A stretch of 64,000 nucleotides of DNA, taken from Chitinophaga silvisoli. Lineage in GTDB: Bacteria > Bacteroidota > Bacteroidia > Chitinophagales > Chitinophagaceae. The stretch covers positions 434,001 to 498,000 of the forward strand of contig NZ_QTJV01000001.1 in the NCBI RefSeq assembly GCF_003412465.1. Direction: 5' to 3'. Below, one piece after another: positions 19,002 to 27,752 of this stretch (position 1 is its first letter; each line of letters opens with the position of its first letter). The translations under genes and the position numbers were made by a program. The notes beneath the pieces are model-generated. The model had not been told where the DNA came from. It did no database searches and saw nothing but the letters and a program-made list of their open reading frames with translations.

Positions 19002-21290
19002 ATGAACAGCCGTAAACGAATTCTTGCCGGCTTGCTAGCGCTCAGCTTAGCAGGCGGTGTAAGTGCACAAACGAAGAATAATCAGAATGGTAAACAGGCG
19101 TTTATTAATAACCTGATCAAAAAAATGACGCTGGAAGAAAAAATCGGGCAGCTGAACCTGCTCACCAGCGAAATGGACGTTACCGGCCCGTTCATGAATG
19201 CGGGATACAAAAAAGACATTGAAGAAGGTCGTTGTGGCTCCATCTTCAATGCTTACACACCTCAGTATACCCGTCAGTTACAGGACCTGGCAATGAAGAC
19301 CCGTCTTAAAATTCCTTTATTATTCGGATATGATGTGATTCATGGCCACAAGACCATCTTCCCTATTCCATTGGGAGAGGCTTGTACCTGGGACCTGGCT
19401 CTTATGGAGAAGAGCGCCCGCATTGCTGCTGTAGAAGCCAGCGCGGATGGTCTGCAATGGACGTATTCCCCCATGGTCGACATTGCACGTGATCCCCGTT
19501 GGGGCCGTGTAGCCGAAGGGGTAGGTGAAGACACCTGGTATGGTGTACAGGTAGCCAAAGCCAAAGTAAAAGGCTACCAGGGTACCGACCTTTCTCTGAA
19601 CAACACTATCCTGGCCTGCGTAAAACACTTCGCACTCTATGGCGCTGTGGAAGCTGGTCGTGACTACAATACTGTAGACATGGGCCGCCAGAAAATGTAT
19701 GAGTACTACCTGCCGCCTTACAAAGCGGCCGTTGATGCGGGTGTAGCTACTGTAATGACTTCCTTCAACGAAGTAGACGGTATTCCTGCTACCGGCAACA
19801 AATGGCTGATGACAGACCTGCTCCGTAAACAGTGGGGTTTCAAAGGCTTTGTAGTAACGGATTACACCGCGATCAATGAAATGATGGCACATGGTGTAGG
19901 CGATGAATATAGAGTGGGCGAACTGGCGCTGAAAGCAGGGGTAGACATGGATATGCAGGGTAGTGTATATACCAGGCAACTGGCAAAACTGGTAGCCGAT
20001 AAAAAGCTCACCGTTGCGCAGATCGATACCTGTGTATACCGTATCCTTTCCGCTAAGTATGACCTGGGCCTCTTTAAAGACCCTTATTTATATTGTGACA
20101 ACAGCAGGCCTGCAAAAGAGATCCTGACACCTGAAACCCGTGCTGCTGCACGCGAAATCGGTGCCCGTTCTATTGTACTGCTGAAAAACCAGAACGAGTT
20201 ACTGCCACTGAAAAAAGAGGCTAAAATTGCCCTGATCGGACCTTTGGCAGACAGCAAACGTGATATGATCGGTAACTGGTCTGCTGCCGGTGATTATACC
20301 AAATCAGTAACCCTGCTGGAAGGTATCAAACAGAAACTGGGTGGTGCAGGCAATGTTACTTACCTGCGTGGTGCACATTACACCAACGATACAACCCTGC
20401 TGAAAAGAGCATTACAGAAAGCGAAACTGACAGACGAAGATACTGCCAACAGCGCAGGGATGCTGGCGGATGCGGTAGCACTGGCGCAGAAATCAGATAT
20501 CGTAGTACTGGCACTGGGAGAATCTTACGGTATGAGTGGTGAAGCTGCCAGCCGTTCCAATATCAGCATTCCTGAAAACCAGGAAAAACTGCTGAGAGCT
20601 GTATACGCCACCGGCAAACCAGTGGTACTGGTGCTGATGAATGGCCGTCCGCTCACACTGGAATGGGAAGATGCCCACATTCCCGCTATCGTGGAAACAT
20701 GGTTCCTGGGTACAGAAGCAGGTAATTCCATTGCGGACGTACTGTTTGGTGATTACAACCCGGCTGGTAAGCTGACTATGACCTTTCCCCGCAGTGTAGG
20801 CCAGATTCCAATCTATTACAATCACAAGAATACCGGTCGTCCTGAAGATCCAAATAACAAGTATTCTTCTAAATACCTGGATATTACTAACGAGCCGCTG
20901 TATCCATTTGGTTATGGCCTGAGCTATACTCATTTCACTTACGGTCCTGTACAGCTGGACAAAACCCAGCTCAAAGCATCTGCAGGCGGCAACGTGAAAG
21001 TAAGCGTAGCAGTGACCAACAGCGGTAATTATGATGGTGAAGAGGTGGTACAGCTGTACATCCGTGACAAGGTGGCAAGCGTAACCCGCCCGGTAAAGGA
21101 GCTGAAAAACTTCAAAAAGATCTCCCTGAAGAAAGGAGAGACACGGACAGTGACCTTTGAACTGAGCGTTCAAGACCTGAAATTCTACAATTCAGACCTG
21201 AAATATGTGGCTGAACCAGGTGATTTCTCTGTATTCGTAGGTGGCAACAGCCGCGATACGCAGTCCGCAGACTTCGCATTAGTACCTTAA
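19002..21290 (+). CDS. beta-glucosidase, GH3 (BglX-like)
   Basis: A secreted, probably periplasmic exo-beta-glycosidase of 762 residues, counted from the ATG at 19002. That start gives the signal peptide MNSRKRILAGLLALSLAGG ending at SAQ; a longer frame from a TTG at 18960 adds only unconvincing residues and would overlap the candidate promoter. Domains: an N-terminal TIM barrel with the nucleophile motif GFVVTDYTA (Asp), an alpha/beta sandwich with the acid/base region GESYGMSGEAASR, and a C-terminal fibronectin-III-like domain (VTNSGNYDGEEVVQLYI). It would release glucose or xylose from oligosaccharides made by the neighbouring enzymes. A strong terminator follows. Confidence 0.94.
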   Translation: MNSRKRILAGLLALSLAGGVSAQTKNNQNGKQAFINNLIKKMTLEEKIGQLNLLTSEMDVTGPFMNAGYKKDIEEGRCGSIFNAYTPQYTRQLQDLAMKTRLKIPLLFGYDVIHGHKTIFPIPLGEACTWDLALMEKSARIAAVEASADGLQWTYSPMVDIARDPRWGRVAEGVGEDTWYGVQVAKAKVKGYQGTDLSLNNTILACVKHFALYGAVEAGRDYNTVDMGRQKMYEYYLPPYKAAVDAGVATVMTSFNEVDGIPATGNKWLMTDLLRKQWGFKGFVVTDYTAINEMMAHGVGDEYRVGELALKAGVDMDMQGSVYTRQLAKLVADKKLTVAQIDTCVYRILSAKYDLGLFKDPYLYCDNSRPAKEILTPETRAAAREIGARSIVLLKNQNELLPLKKEAKIALIGPLADSKRDMIGNWSAAGDYTKSVTLLEGIKQKLGGAGNVTYLRGAHYTNDTTLLKRALQKAKLTDEDTANSAGMLADAVALAQKSDIVVLALGESYGMSGEAASRSNISIPENQEKLLRAVYATGKPVVLVLMNGRPLTLEWEDAHIPAIVETWFLGTEAGNSIADVLFGDYNPAGKLTMTFPRSVGQIPIYYNHKNTGRPEDPNNKYSSKYLDITNEPLYPFGYGLSYTHFTYGPVQLDKTQLKASAGGNVKVSVAVTNSGNYDGEEVVQLYIRDKVASVTRPVKELKNFKKISLKKGETRTVTFELSVQDLKFYNSDLKYVAEPGDFSVFVGGNSRDTQSADFALVP

Positions 21291-21319
21291 TAAATACCTA
21301 TAGGTATAATTAAATCCTT

Positions 21320-21350
21320 AAAAAGGCCGGCTATAACAGCCGGCCTTTTT
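21320..21350 (+). terminator. intrinsic terminator after GH3 gene
   Basis: A 13-bp stem AAAAAGGCCGGCT/AGCCGGCCTTTTT with loop ATAAC; the T-run forms part of the stem end. It closes the GH3 transcript and isolates the insertion sequence that follows. Confidence 0.9.
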
Positions 21351-21387
21351 AGTTTCGGAGAATTTTTGGTGAATTTTTGTATCGATT

Positions 21388-21408
21388 CAGAATTGACTTT
21401 ACATGTTG
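21388..21408 (+). repeat. left inverted repeat of the IS
   Basis: CAGAATTGACTTTACATGTTG; the complement of 22755-22775 differs at three positions only. It lies 34 bases before the first transposase start. Confidence 0.7.
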
Positions 21409-21441
21409 TGGGTTAATTATGATCTGATTAAATTTACTAAC

Positions 21442-21837
21442 ATGAAAAGAAAAGCAGGACCACCCCCGATCTATGCAGACAGCCTGAAAATCACTGTCGC
21501 CCGGGAATATCTGAGCGGAGCACAAAGCTATGGTCAATTGGCAGAGAAATATGCGCTCAGGAATGCAGCTGTTGCCAGAAGTATGGTTAGATGGTACGAA
21601 AAGTACTATAGCCTGGATCGGTTGCCAGTTGTTGAAAATCCGCCGGTAGCGCCAGCTGTTACCCCTGTAGCGCCATCTTCGGTATCGCAAAAAGATGCTG
21701 CTGACAAAGAGAAAGATAAGCAATTAAAAGAGGCGCTTTTAAAGGTGGAAGCCCTTGAATTATTGATCGCAAATGCCCAAAAGGAGTTGGGAATCGATCT
21801 GATAAAAAAGTCTGGTTCCAAACAGCCCAACAAATGA
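21442..21837 (+). CDS. IS3-family transposase OrfA (helix-turn-helix)
   Basis: A 131-residue protein from the ATG at 21442. A helix-turn-helix DNA-binding part occupies about 1-55 (YADSLKITVAREYLSGAQSY, then QLAEKYALRNAAVARSMVRW). A Pro/Val-rich spacer follows (about 60-80), then a charged coiled-coil region (about 85-120, KEKDKQLKEALLKVEALELL) of the kind used for OrfA/OrfB multimerisation. Its stop overlaps the OrfB start as ATGA, so OrfB may be made by translational coupling rather than only by the programmed frameshift usual in IS3 elements. An upstream in-frame TTG at 21403 lies inside the inverted repeat and is unlikely to be used. Confidence 0.82.
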   Translation: MKRKAGPPPIYADSLKITVAREYLSGAQSYGQLAEKYALRNAAVARSMVRWYEKYYSLDRLPVVENPPVAPAVTPVAPSSVSQKDAADKEKDKQLKEALLKVEALELLIANAQKELGIDLIKKSGSKQPNK

Positions 21838-22733
21838 AAACGAATCATCCGGTTGTTGGACTGGAGCGGATTTGCAGGCTGTTTGGAAAGACCAGGCAAG
21901 CTTTTTATGAGCACGGCTGGCACAATGGGAATCAGCAGTTAGAGGAAGCCTTTATTGTCGATCTGATAAAACAACACCGTGAGTTATGGGAAGGAGGTGC
22001 TGTCAAGCTACACAAACTGCTCCAACCCATTCTGTTGCAGCATCATATTGGCATAGGGCGTCCGCGCTTTTTAAAATTGCTGTATACTCATCAGTTAATG
22101 CTTCCTAAGCGTAAAAGTCGCTACACCCGTACAACAGATTCCAACCATCCTTATCGCAAATGGCCTAATCTTACAGCAGGTCTTCATCTTAGCAGTGCTG
22201 GTCAATTATGGGTGAGTGATATCACGTATCTGCGTACCGAACAAGGTTTTAACTACCTTTCTGTCGTTACAGATGCCTACTCAAAAAAGATAGTAGGGTA
22301 TCATTTAAGTCAACGGCTTAAAGTTCAGGGCTCTATAATCGCACTAAACAAGGCAATTAAGTCGTTAGGATCGGCAGCTCAAAATTTAATACATCATTCA
22401 GACCGCGGCATCCAGTACGCCTGTAACGATTATGTAGAATTACTTCAGCACCACCAAATCAGTATTTCTATGACAGAATCAGGAAGTCCCTACGATAACG
22501 CAGTGGCTGAGCGGGTGAATGGTATTCTAAAACATGAATTTCGGCTGAAAAGGATCTTTAAGACCTACGGAGAGGCGCTTAATGCCGTTAGCAAGGCCAT
22601 TGATTATTATAACCGTGTCAGACCGCACATGAGTTGTAACTACCTGACACCCAATGAGGCACACACCAAAAAGGGCGCTTTGTCCTCAAAATGGAAGAAA
22701 AGAAACAAAGTAATGAGTAATTTACACCTGTAA
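21834..22733 (+). CDS. IS3-family transposase OrfB (DDE integrase core)
   Basis: A 299-residue transposase. The N-terminal helical region with HTH_21-like sequence (RICRLFGKTRQAFYEHG) is followed by an rve integrase core, in which the catalytic triad is visible: Asp in LWVSDITYL, Asp in LIHHSDRGIQY and Glu in DNAVAERVNGILKHEF. The spacing and the C-terminal NRVRPHMSCNYLTPNEAH are typical of IS3-family OrfB. The ATG overlaps the OrfA stop by one codon register (ATGA). No frameshift or premature stop is seen. Confidence 0.93.
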   Translation: MKTNHPVVGLERICRLFGKTRQAFYEHGWHNGNQQLEEAFIVDLIKQHRELWEGGAVKLHKLLQPILLQHHIGIGRPRFLKLLYTHQLMLPKRKSRYTRTTDSNHPYRKWPNLTAGLHLSSAGQLWVSDITYLRTEQGFNYLSVVTDAYSKKIVGYHLSQRLKVQGSIIALNKAIKSLGSAAQNLIHHSDRGIQYACNDYVELLQHHQISISMTESGSPYDNAVAERVNGILKHEFRLKRIFKTYGEALNAVSKAIDYYNRVRPHMSCNYLTPNEAHTKKGALSSKWKKRNKVMSNLHL

Positions 22734-22754
22734 AGCGCTCGCTGAACCAAGCTC

Positions 22755-22775
22755 CAACCTGTAAAGCTAATTCTG
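22755..22775 (-). repeat. right inverted repeat of the IS
   Basis: It matches the left repeat in inverse orientation at 18 of 21 bases. An 11-base piece of it, ACCTGTAAAGC (22757-22767), recurs as a direct repeat at 22726-22736 across the OrfB stop, possibly a second transposase contact. Confidence 0.7.
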
Positions 22776-22840
22776 CATACAATACGTCAACTGTAAGGTT
22801 TTTCTGTACTAAGACATTTTGCCTGGAAAAGGGAGATATT

Positions 22841-22915
22841 CCGCAGATAACCCGCAGATAACCCGCATATATTCCGCCTATAACCCGCATTCTAAAAGAG
22901 GCGGGTTACCTGCGG
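22841..22915. repeat. 11-bp tandem repeats with inverted partner
   Basis: Five consecutive 11-base units start at 22841, 22852, 22863, 22874 and 22885. Units 1 and 2 are identical (CCGCAGATAAC), units 3-5 keep CCGC and drift in the rest. At 22901-22915 the sequence GCGGGTTACCTGCGG is complementary to 22841-22855 at 14 of 15 positions, so the array can fold back on itself. It lies 66 bases after the IS right repeat and about 100 bases before the his promoter. Confidence 0.7.
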
Positions 22916-23018
22916 CTTATTAGCGGATCATTGCCGGGAAACTTCTATTATTAGCCTATTATTAGAAACCATTCAAAACCCGTCTTAAAAATTTAATTTT
23001 ATTTAAATAAATAGTTCC

Positions 23019-23026
23019 TACCTTCG
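23019..23026 (+). promoter_or_regulatory. candidate -7 box of his operon
   Basis: TACCTTCG differs from TAnnTTTG by one base. The -33 position holds only a T-run (22997-23000, 18 bases away). Transcription would start about 14 bases before the leader peptide ATG, which supports the assignment. Confidence 0.45.
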
Positions 23027-23046
23027 CATCATTATTCAAATCAAAC

Positions 23047-23100
23047 ATGAACGCAAACGTACATACACATCATCACCATCATTTCTTACCACGCAGGTAG
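23047..23100 (+). CDS. hisL: his operon leader peptide
   Basis: A 17-residue open frame, MNANVHTHHHHHFLPRR, with six His codons out of seven consecutive positions (residues 6-12), ending in TAG at 23098-23100. It is followed by a Rho-independent terminator just before hisG. A run of His codons in a tiny frame ahead of hisG has no likely explanation other than a ribosome-stalling sensor for charged tRNA-His. The stop codon lies within the 5' arm of the antiterminator, so a ribosome that completes the peptide would cover that arm and favour termination. Confidence 0.92.
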   Translation: MNANVHTHHHHHFLPRR

Positions 23101-23174
23101 GCTGGGATGATAATATGTACTATCAGGATATTAGAACATCATCAGGGGCTTACCGACCGGTAAGCCCCTTTTTT
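23096..23174 (+). promoter_or_regulatory. his attenuator (antiterminator/terminator)
   Basis: Two mutually exclusive structures are readable. The terminator is a perfect 10-bp stem, GGGGCTTACC at 23145-23154 with GGTAAGCCCC at 23159-23168, loop GACC, then six T. The antiterminator pairs 23096-23103 (GGTAGGCT) with 23147-23154 (GGCTTACC), eight pairs including two G-U. The upstream arm starts 13 bases beyond the last His codon, so a ribosome stalled for lack of His-tRNA leaves it free. When His is plentiful the ribosome reaches the stop codon and masks it. Confidence 0.85.
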
Positions 23175-23199
23175 GTTTTCACGGAACATTAACAAGAAC

Positions 23200-24054
23200 A
23201 TGAAACTGAGAATTGCCATTCAGAAATCAGGACGTTTACACGACGATTCCATCAAGCTGTTGAAAGAATGCGGTATCGACATCAACAATGGTGTTAATAA
23301 GCTGAAAACAGAAGCCAGTAACTTCCCGCTGGAAGTATTCTTCCTGCGCGATGATGATATTCCGCAATACGTGGAAGATGGCGTAGCCGACCTGGGTATC
23401 GTTGGTGAGAATGTGGTACTGGAAAAGAACCGCCCTGTAAGAACAGTAGAGAAGCTGGGTTTTGGCAAATGCCGTCTTTCTCTCGCTGTTTCCAAATCAG
23501 TGGAGTACAATGGTGTAAAAGACATGGACAAGCTGCGTATTGCTACCAGCTATCCTGTGATCCTGGAGAAGTTCCTGAAGGAACATGGTCTGACTGCAGA
23601 TATTCATGAAATCAGTGGTTCCGTGGAAATCGCTCCCGGCATCGGTCTGGCAGACGCTATCTGCGACCTGGTAAGCAGTGGTTCCACCCTGTTTATGAAT
23701 GGTCTGAAAGAAGTAGAAGTGATCCTGAAATCTGAGGCAGTGCTGATCTCCAACAGCAGTCTTACCACGGAGCAGGAAGCCATTCTTCGCAAGTTGCAGT
23801 TCCGCATCCAGGCGGTGAAGAAAGCAAAGAACAACAAATACATCCTGCTGAATGCACCTAATGATAAATTAAAGGAAATCATCTCCCTCCTGCCAGGTAT
23901 GAAGAGTCCTACCGTACTGCCACTGGCAGAAGAAGGCTGGAGCTCTGTTCACTCAGTGCTGAACGAAAATGATTTCTGGGATATCATTGAAAGCCTGAAA
24001 GAAGCAGGTGCCCAGGGTATACTGGTAGTTCCAATTGAAAAGATGATCATTTAA
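23200..24054 (+). CDS. hisG: ATP phosphoribosyltransferase (long form)
   Basis: First step of histidine synthesis: ATP + PRPP to phosphoribosyl-ATP. The protein has 284 residues from the ATG at 23200; an in-frame TTG at 23173 lies in the T-run of the attenuator and is rejected. The N-terminal catalytic part begins MKLRIAIQKSGRLHDDSI, and the PRPP-binding loop is DAICDLVSSGSTLFMNGL (about residue 155-172). The length and C-terminal ACT-like domain (about 205-284) identify the long, self-regulated form, which needs no HisZ and is feedback-inhibited by histidine. It is thus controlled twice, allosterically and by the attenuator. Confidence 0.96.
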   Translation: MKLRIAIQKSGRLHDDSIKLLKECGIDINNGVNKLKTEASNFPLEVFFLRDDDIPQYVEDGVADLGIVGENVVLEKNRPVRTVEKLGFGKCRLSLAVSKSVEYNGVKDMDKLRIATSYPVILEKFLKEHGLTADIHEISGSVEIAPGIGLADAICDLVSSGSTLFMNGLKEVEVILKSEAVLISNSSLTTEQEAILRKLQFRIQAVKKAKNNKYILLNAPNDKLKEIISLLPGMKSPTVLPLAEEGWSSVHSVLNENDFWDIIESLKEAGAQGILVVPIEKMII

Positions 24055-24065
24055 TATTACTGACA

Positions 24066-25340
24066 ATGTTGGTATTCGAATATCCAGAACGTTCACAATG
24101 GCCGGAGCTGCTGCGCCGCCCGGTATTTGACAACACTGCATTGGAAACCAGTGTAGGCAACATCCTTGCGGATGTACGACAGAATGGAGATGCAGCCGTG
24201 CGCAAATATGCGCAGCAATTTGATAAGGTACAGCTGGATGCCCTGGCAGTAAGTCCGGCGGAGTTTGCACAGGCAGCAGCCAGCCTTGATCCCGCACTGA
24301 AAAAAGCCATCTTACAGGCTAAGCATAATATAGAAGTCTTCCACAAAGCACAGCAGGAATCAGGCAAGGTGATTGAAACCATGCCCGGTGTACAATGCTG
24401 GCGCAAACCTGTAGCGATAGAGAAAGTCGGATTATATATTCCGGGTGGTTCCGCACCACTGTTTTCCACCATCCTCATGCTGGGCATCCCGGCTGTGATA
24501 GCAGGATGTAAGGAAATCATTCTCTGCACCCCTTCCAATGCAAAAGGTGAGGTTCACCCCGCGGTGCTGTATGCCGCCGAGCAGGTAGGGCTGGATCGTG
24601 TATACAAGATCGGTGGCGTACAGGCGATAGCTGCCATGGCTTACGGAACTGAGAGTGTACCCCGTGTACACAAGATCTTTGGACCGGGCAACCAGTACGT
24701 AACCTGTGCGAAACAACTCATCAACAAAGATGGTGTGGCGATCGATATGCCTGCGGGCCCTTCGGAAGTAGCCGTGCTGGCAGATGAGACCTGTGTGCCT
24801 GCTTTCGTAGCAGCTGATCTGCTGTCACAGGCAGAACACGGTCCTGACAGCCAGGTATTGCTGGTGACCACCACCCCTGATATCATCAAAGGCGTACAGG
24901 AACAGGTAGCTGCACAACTGGCAACGCTGCCACGCAAAGACATCGCTGCAAAGGCGCTGGAAAACAGCCGTATCATACTGGTACGGGACAACGAAGAAGC
25001 GATGGACCTGCTGAATGCTTATGCACCTGAGCACCTGATCGTAGCCTGCAAAGACGATATCACGATTGCAGATGCTGTGATCAATGCCGGTTCTGTATTC
25101 CTGGGTAATTACTCTCCTGAAAGTGCGGGCGACTATGCTTCCGGTACGAACCATACCCTGCCTACCAATGGTTATGCTACTGCTTACAGTGGCGTATCGC
25201 TGGATAGCTTCGTGAAAAAAATTACCTACCAGCGCCTTACCAAAGAAGGTTTGCAGCATATAGGTAGTACCATCGAAATCATGGCCGCAGCAGAAGGGCT
25301 GGATGCACACAAGAATGCGGTGACCCTCCGTCTGAAATAA
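24066..25340 (+). CDS. hisD: histidinol dehydrogenase
   Basis: A 424-residue Zn-dependent enzyme oxidising L-histidinol to L-histidine in two NAD steps, the end of the pathway. Visible signatures: GLYIPGGSAPLFSTILMLG, KIFGPGNQYVTCAK, MPAGPSEVAVLADE and the metal/catalytic segment SQAEHGPDSQ, with a C-terminal GTNHTLPTNGYAT. Length is normal. It starts 11 bases after hisG, second gene of hisGDCB. Confidence 0.97.
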   Translation: MLVFEYPERSQWPELLRRPVFDNTALETSVGNILADVRQNGDAAVRKYAQQFDKVQLDALAVSPAEFAQAAASLDPALKKAILQAKHNIEVFHKAQQESGKVIETMPGVQCWRKPVAIEKVGLYIPGGSAPLFSTILMLGIPAVIAGCKEIILCTPSNAKGEVHPAVLYAAEQVGLDRVYKIGGVQAIAAMAYGTESVPRVHKIFGPGNQYVTCAKQLINKDGVAIDMPAGPSEVAVLADETCVPAFVAADLLSQAEHGPDSQVLLVTTTPDIIKGVQEQVAAQLATLPRKDIAAKALENSRIILVRDNEEAMDLLNAYAPEHLIVACKDDITIADAVINAGSVFLGNYSPESAGDYASGTNHTLPTNGYATAYSGVSLDSFVKKITYQRLTKEGLQHIGSTIEIMAAAEGLDAHKNAVTLRLK

Positions 25341-25354
25341 TTTAATCTTATCGT

Positions 25355-26404
25355 ATGTTCGATTTAAATAGCTTATTACGCGACAATATAAAACGCCTCG
25401 TTCCTTATTCTACAGCGAGAGATGAGTTCAAAGGCGAAGCATCCATTTTCCTGGATGCCAATGAAAACAGTTATGGCTCACCATTGCCGGTGAAGTACAA
25501 CCGTTATCCTGATCCCATGCAGTGGAAAGTGAAATACAAACTGGCCGAGATCAAGGGTGTACCCCCACAGAATATCTTCCTGGGTAACGGAAGTGACGAA
25601 GTGATCGATGTACTCTATCGTTCCTTCTGCCGTCCGGGTATTGACAATGTAGTACTGTTTCCGCCTACCTATGGTATGTATGAAGTAAGTGCGAATATCA
25701 ATGATGTAATCGTGCGTAAAGTATCGCTCACACCGGATACTTTCCAGCTGGATATGCCGGCATTGCAGGAAGCTGTGGATGAGAATACGAAACTGATTTT
25801 CATTTGTTCTCCAAACAATCCGACTGGCAACTCTATAGACCGTTCGGACATCGAAATGATCCTGAACAATTTTGATGGCATCGTAGTCATAGATGAAGCA
25901 TATATCAACTATGCGCGTCAGAAGACCTTTATCTCTGAACTGACGGAATATCCTAATCTCGTAGTGATGCAGACACTCTCCAAAGCATGGGGACTCGCGG
26001 CGCTGCGCGTGGGAATGGCGTTTGCAGGGGAGGAGATCATCAATGTACTGAACAAAGTGAAAGCGCCATACAATATCAACCAGTCTGCACAGGACCTGGT
26101 ACTGGAAGCGCTGAACAATATCGTTCAGGTGAATGAATGGATTAAAGATGCGGTAGTAGAAAGAGATAAACTCGCTGCTTCACTGGAGGCACTGCCGCAG
26201 GTGGAGTATGTATATCCCAGTGATGCCAACTTCCTGCTGGCGAAGACGACAGATGCAAAAGGTATTTATAATAGCCTGGTAGAGCAGGGCATCATTGTGC
26301 GTGACCGCTCTAAGGTAGAATTGTGTGGCGGATGCCTGCGTATCACAGTAGGAACACCGGAAGAGAATGTGACATTGGTAAAAGCTATAAACGATTTTAA
26401 ATAA
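25355..26404 (+). CDS. hisC: histidinol-phosphate aminotransferase
   Basis: A 349-residue PLP-dependent class I/II aminotransferase converting imidazole-acetol phosphate to histidinol phosphate. It shows [15 protein letters not shown], the SPNNPTGN turn, VIDEAYINY (Asp binding the PLP pyridine nitrogen) and the PLP lysine in [14 protein letters not shown]. Its TAA overlaps the hisB ATG (TAATG), which implies translational coupling. The his-operon position distinguishes it from general aromatic aminotransferases. Confidence 0.96.
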   Translation: MFDLNSLLRDNIKRLVPYSTARDEFKGEASIFLDANENSYGSPLPVKYNRYPDPMQWKVKYKLAEIKGVPPQNIFLGNGSDEVIDVLYRSFCRPGIDNVVLFPPTYGMYEVSANINDVIVRKVSLTPDTFQLDMPALQEAVDENTKLIFICSPNNPTGNSIDRSDIEMILNNFDGIVVIDEAYINYARQKTFISELTEYPNLVVMQTLSKAWGLAALRVGMAFAGEEIINVLNKVKAPYNINQSAQDLVLEALNNIVQVNEWIKDAVVERDKLAASLEALPQVEYVYPSDANFLLAKTTDAKGIYNSLVEQGIIVRDRSKVELCGGCLRITVGTPEENVTLVKAINDFK

Positions 26405-27540
26405 TGAAAAGAGTTCTCTTCATAGATCGCGATGGTACTTTGATCAAAGAGGTGCCGCCTACTTACCAGATTGATTCATTGGATAAGATTGAATTTTATC
26501 CGAAGGTCTTTACCTGGCTGACGCGTATAGCGGCTGAACTTGATTTTGAACTGGTGATGGTGACGAACCAGGATGGTTTAGGCACCGGCAGTTTCCCTGA
26601 AGATACCTTCTGGCCTTCACAGAACTTCATTGTACGTGCTTTTGAAAATGAAGGGGTATTTTTCAAAGCTTATCATATAGACCGCAGCTTTCCTCACGAA
26701 AATGCGCCTACGCGTAAACCGGGTGTGGGTATGCTGACGCAGTATTTTACTGCTGATTATGACCTGGCTAATTCATTCGTAATCGGGGATCGTATTACAG
26801 ATGTACAGCTGGCCAAGAACCTGGGAGCAAAGGCGATCTGGATGAATGAAGGTACTGGTTTAGGGGGTGCGGAAGTGAGTGCGGATGCGAAGGCGCTGGA
26901 ATCAGTGATTGCATTGGAGTCTACAGATTGGGAGAAGATCTACGAGTTCCTGAAACTGGGATTGCGTAAAGTATCTCATACACGTACTACCAAGGAGACT
27001 GATATCCACATCGAACTAAACCTGGATGGTACCGGCAAAGCAGATATTGAGACCGGCTTAGGTTTCTTTGATCATATGCTGGACCAGATAGCGCGTCATG
27101 GTAGTATTGATCTGACTATTAAGGCGAAGGGTGATTTGCATATAGATGAGCATCATACTATTGAGGATGTGGGGATTGCATTGGGCGAGGCGGTAGCACA
27201 GGGCCTGGGGGATAAAAGAGGTATAGAGCGTTATGGTTATTGCTTACCGATGGATGATTGTCTGGCACAGGCGGCGATTGATTTTGGCGGGCGGAACTGG
27301 ATTGTGTGGGATGCGAAGTTCAATAGGGAGAAGATAGGAGAGATGCCGACGGAGATGTTCTTCCATTTCTTTAAATCGTTTTCAGATGCTTCTAAGTCAA
27401 ATCTGAATATCAAGGCGGAAGGGGAGAATGAGCATCATAAGATAGAGGCGATCTTCAAGGTGTTTGCAAAGGCGATTAAGATGGCGGTGAAACGAAATCC
27501 GTCCAATATGCAGTTGCCAAGTACAAAAGGTCTGCTGTAA
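26404..27540 (+). CDS. hisB: bifunctional histidinol-phosphatase/imidazoleglycerol-phosphate dehydratase
   Basis: A 378-residue two-domain protein. Residues about 1-165 are a HAD phosphatase (DRDGT nucleophile motif near residue 8, [24 protein letters not shown]) that dephosphorylates histidinol phosphate. Residues about 190-378 are the IGP dehydratase with its two metal-binding repeats, [10 protein letters not shown] and [11 protein letters not shown], plus [13 protein letters not shown]. It starts by overlapping the hisC stop. There is no U-tract terminator after it, only two long hairpins before the trp promoter, so some read-through into trp is possible. Confidence 0.96.
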   Translation: MKRVLFIDRDGTLIKEVPPTYQIDSLDKIEFYPKVFTWLTRIAAELDFELVMVTNQDGLGTGSFPEDTFWPSQNFIVRAFENEGVFFKAYHIDRSFPHENAPTRKPGVGMLTQYFTADYDLANSFVIGDRITDVQLAKNLGAKAIWMNEGTGLGGAEVSADAKALESVIALESTDWEKIYEFLKLGLRKVSHTRTTKETDIHIELNLDGTGKADIETGLGFFDHMLDQIARHGSIDLTIKAKGDLHIDEHHTIEDVGIALGEAVAQGLGDKRGIERYGYCLPMDDCLAQAAIDFGGRNWIVWDAKFNREKIGEMPTEMFFHFFKSFSDASKSNLNIKAEGENEHHKIEAIFKVFAKAIKMAVKRNPSNMQLPSTKGLL

Positions 27541-27585
27541 TATTTTATCGGGTTTTGATACTCCGGAGCTGTAATTAATGTCGCA

Positions 27586-27663
27586 ATTGATGGTCCGGCG
27601 ATAGCCGGACCATCAATCGCCCCCGAGCCGGTGGTTTTCGGCCGAAGGCCGAAGACCACCGGC
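27586..27663. repeat. two adjacent long palindromes after hisB
   Basis: The first is a 14-bp perfect stem ATTGATGGTCCGGC (27586-27599) with its complement at 27604-27617, loop GATA. The second is a 17-bp stem, 27627-27643 with 27647-27663, one G-U pair, loop GAA, centred on GGCCGAAGGCC. Neither is followed by a T-run on the plus strand; instead an A-run follows at 27671-27678. They may act as transcript-end or stability elements, or be REP-like dispersed palindromes (compare 39955-39999 and 56185-56213). Confidence 0.75.
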
Positions 27664-27689
27664 GAGACAGAAAAAAAACTACTGTAAGA

Positions 27690-27721
27690 TTTGTAATTCT
27701 GAAAAATTCACCAGATATTTG
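27690..27721 (+). promoter_or_regulatory. trp operon promoter
   Basis: TTTG at 27690-27693, then exactly 20 bases, then GATATTTG at 27714-27721 (TAnnTTTG with one change). The predicted start is near 27728, about 25 bases before the trp leader ATG. Spacing and sequence fit the Bacteroidota primary sigma factor. Confidence 0.75.
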
Positions 27722-27752
27722 TTTCGCAAATAAGCAAACAAACAAACAAATC

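Larger units (their letters stand above)
21388..22775 (+). mobile_element. IS3-family insertion sequence
   Basis: About 1.39 kb containing two consecutive transposase frames bounded by imperfect inverted repeats: 21388-21408 and the complement of 22755-22775 agree at 18 of 21 bases. The outermost TG...CA ends may lie slightly further out (TGTAT at 21378 and ATACA near 22781 also match when a 4-base gap is allowed), so the exact tips are uncertain, and I found no target-site duplication. Both reading frames are intact, so the copy may be active. It sits between the GH3 terminator and the his leader and disrupts no recognisable gene. Confidence 0.82.

Noticed and set aside
21370..22790. Target-site duplication of the IS
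   Set aside because: No matching 3-5 base direct repeat could be fixed at the possible TG...CA tips, so none is claimed.
22841..22895. CRISPR array
   Set aside because: The repeats are 11 bp with no unique spacers and no cas genes are present.
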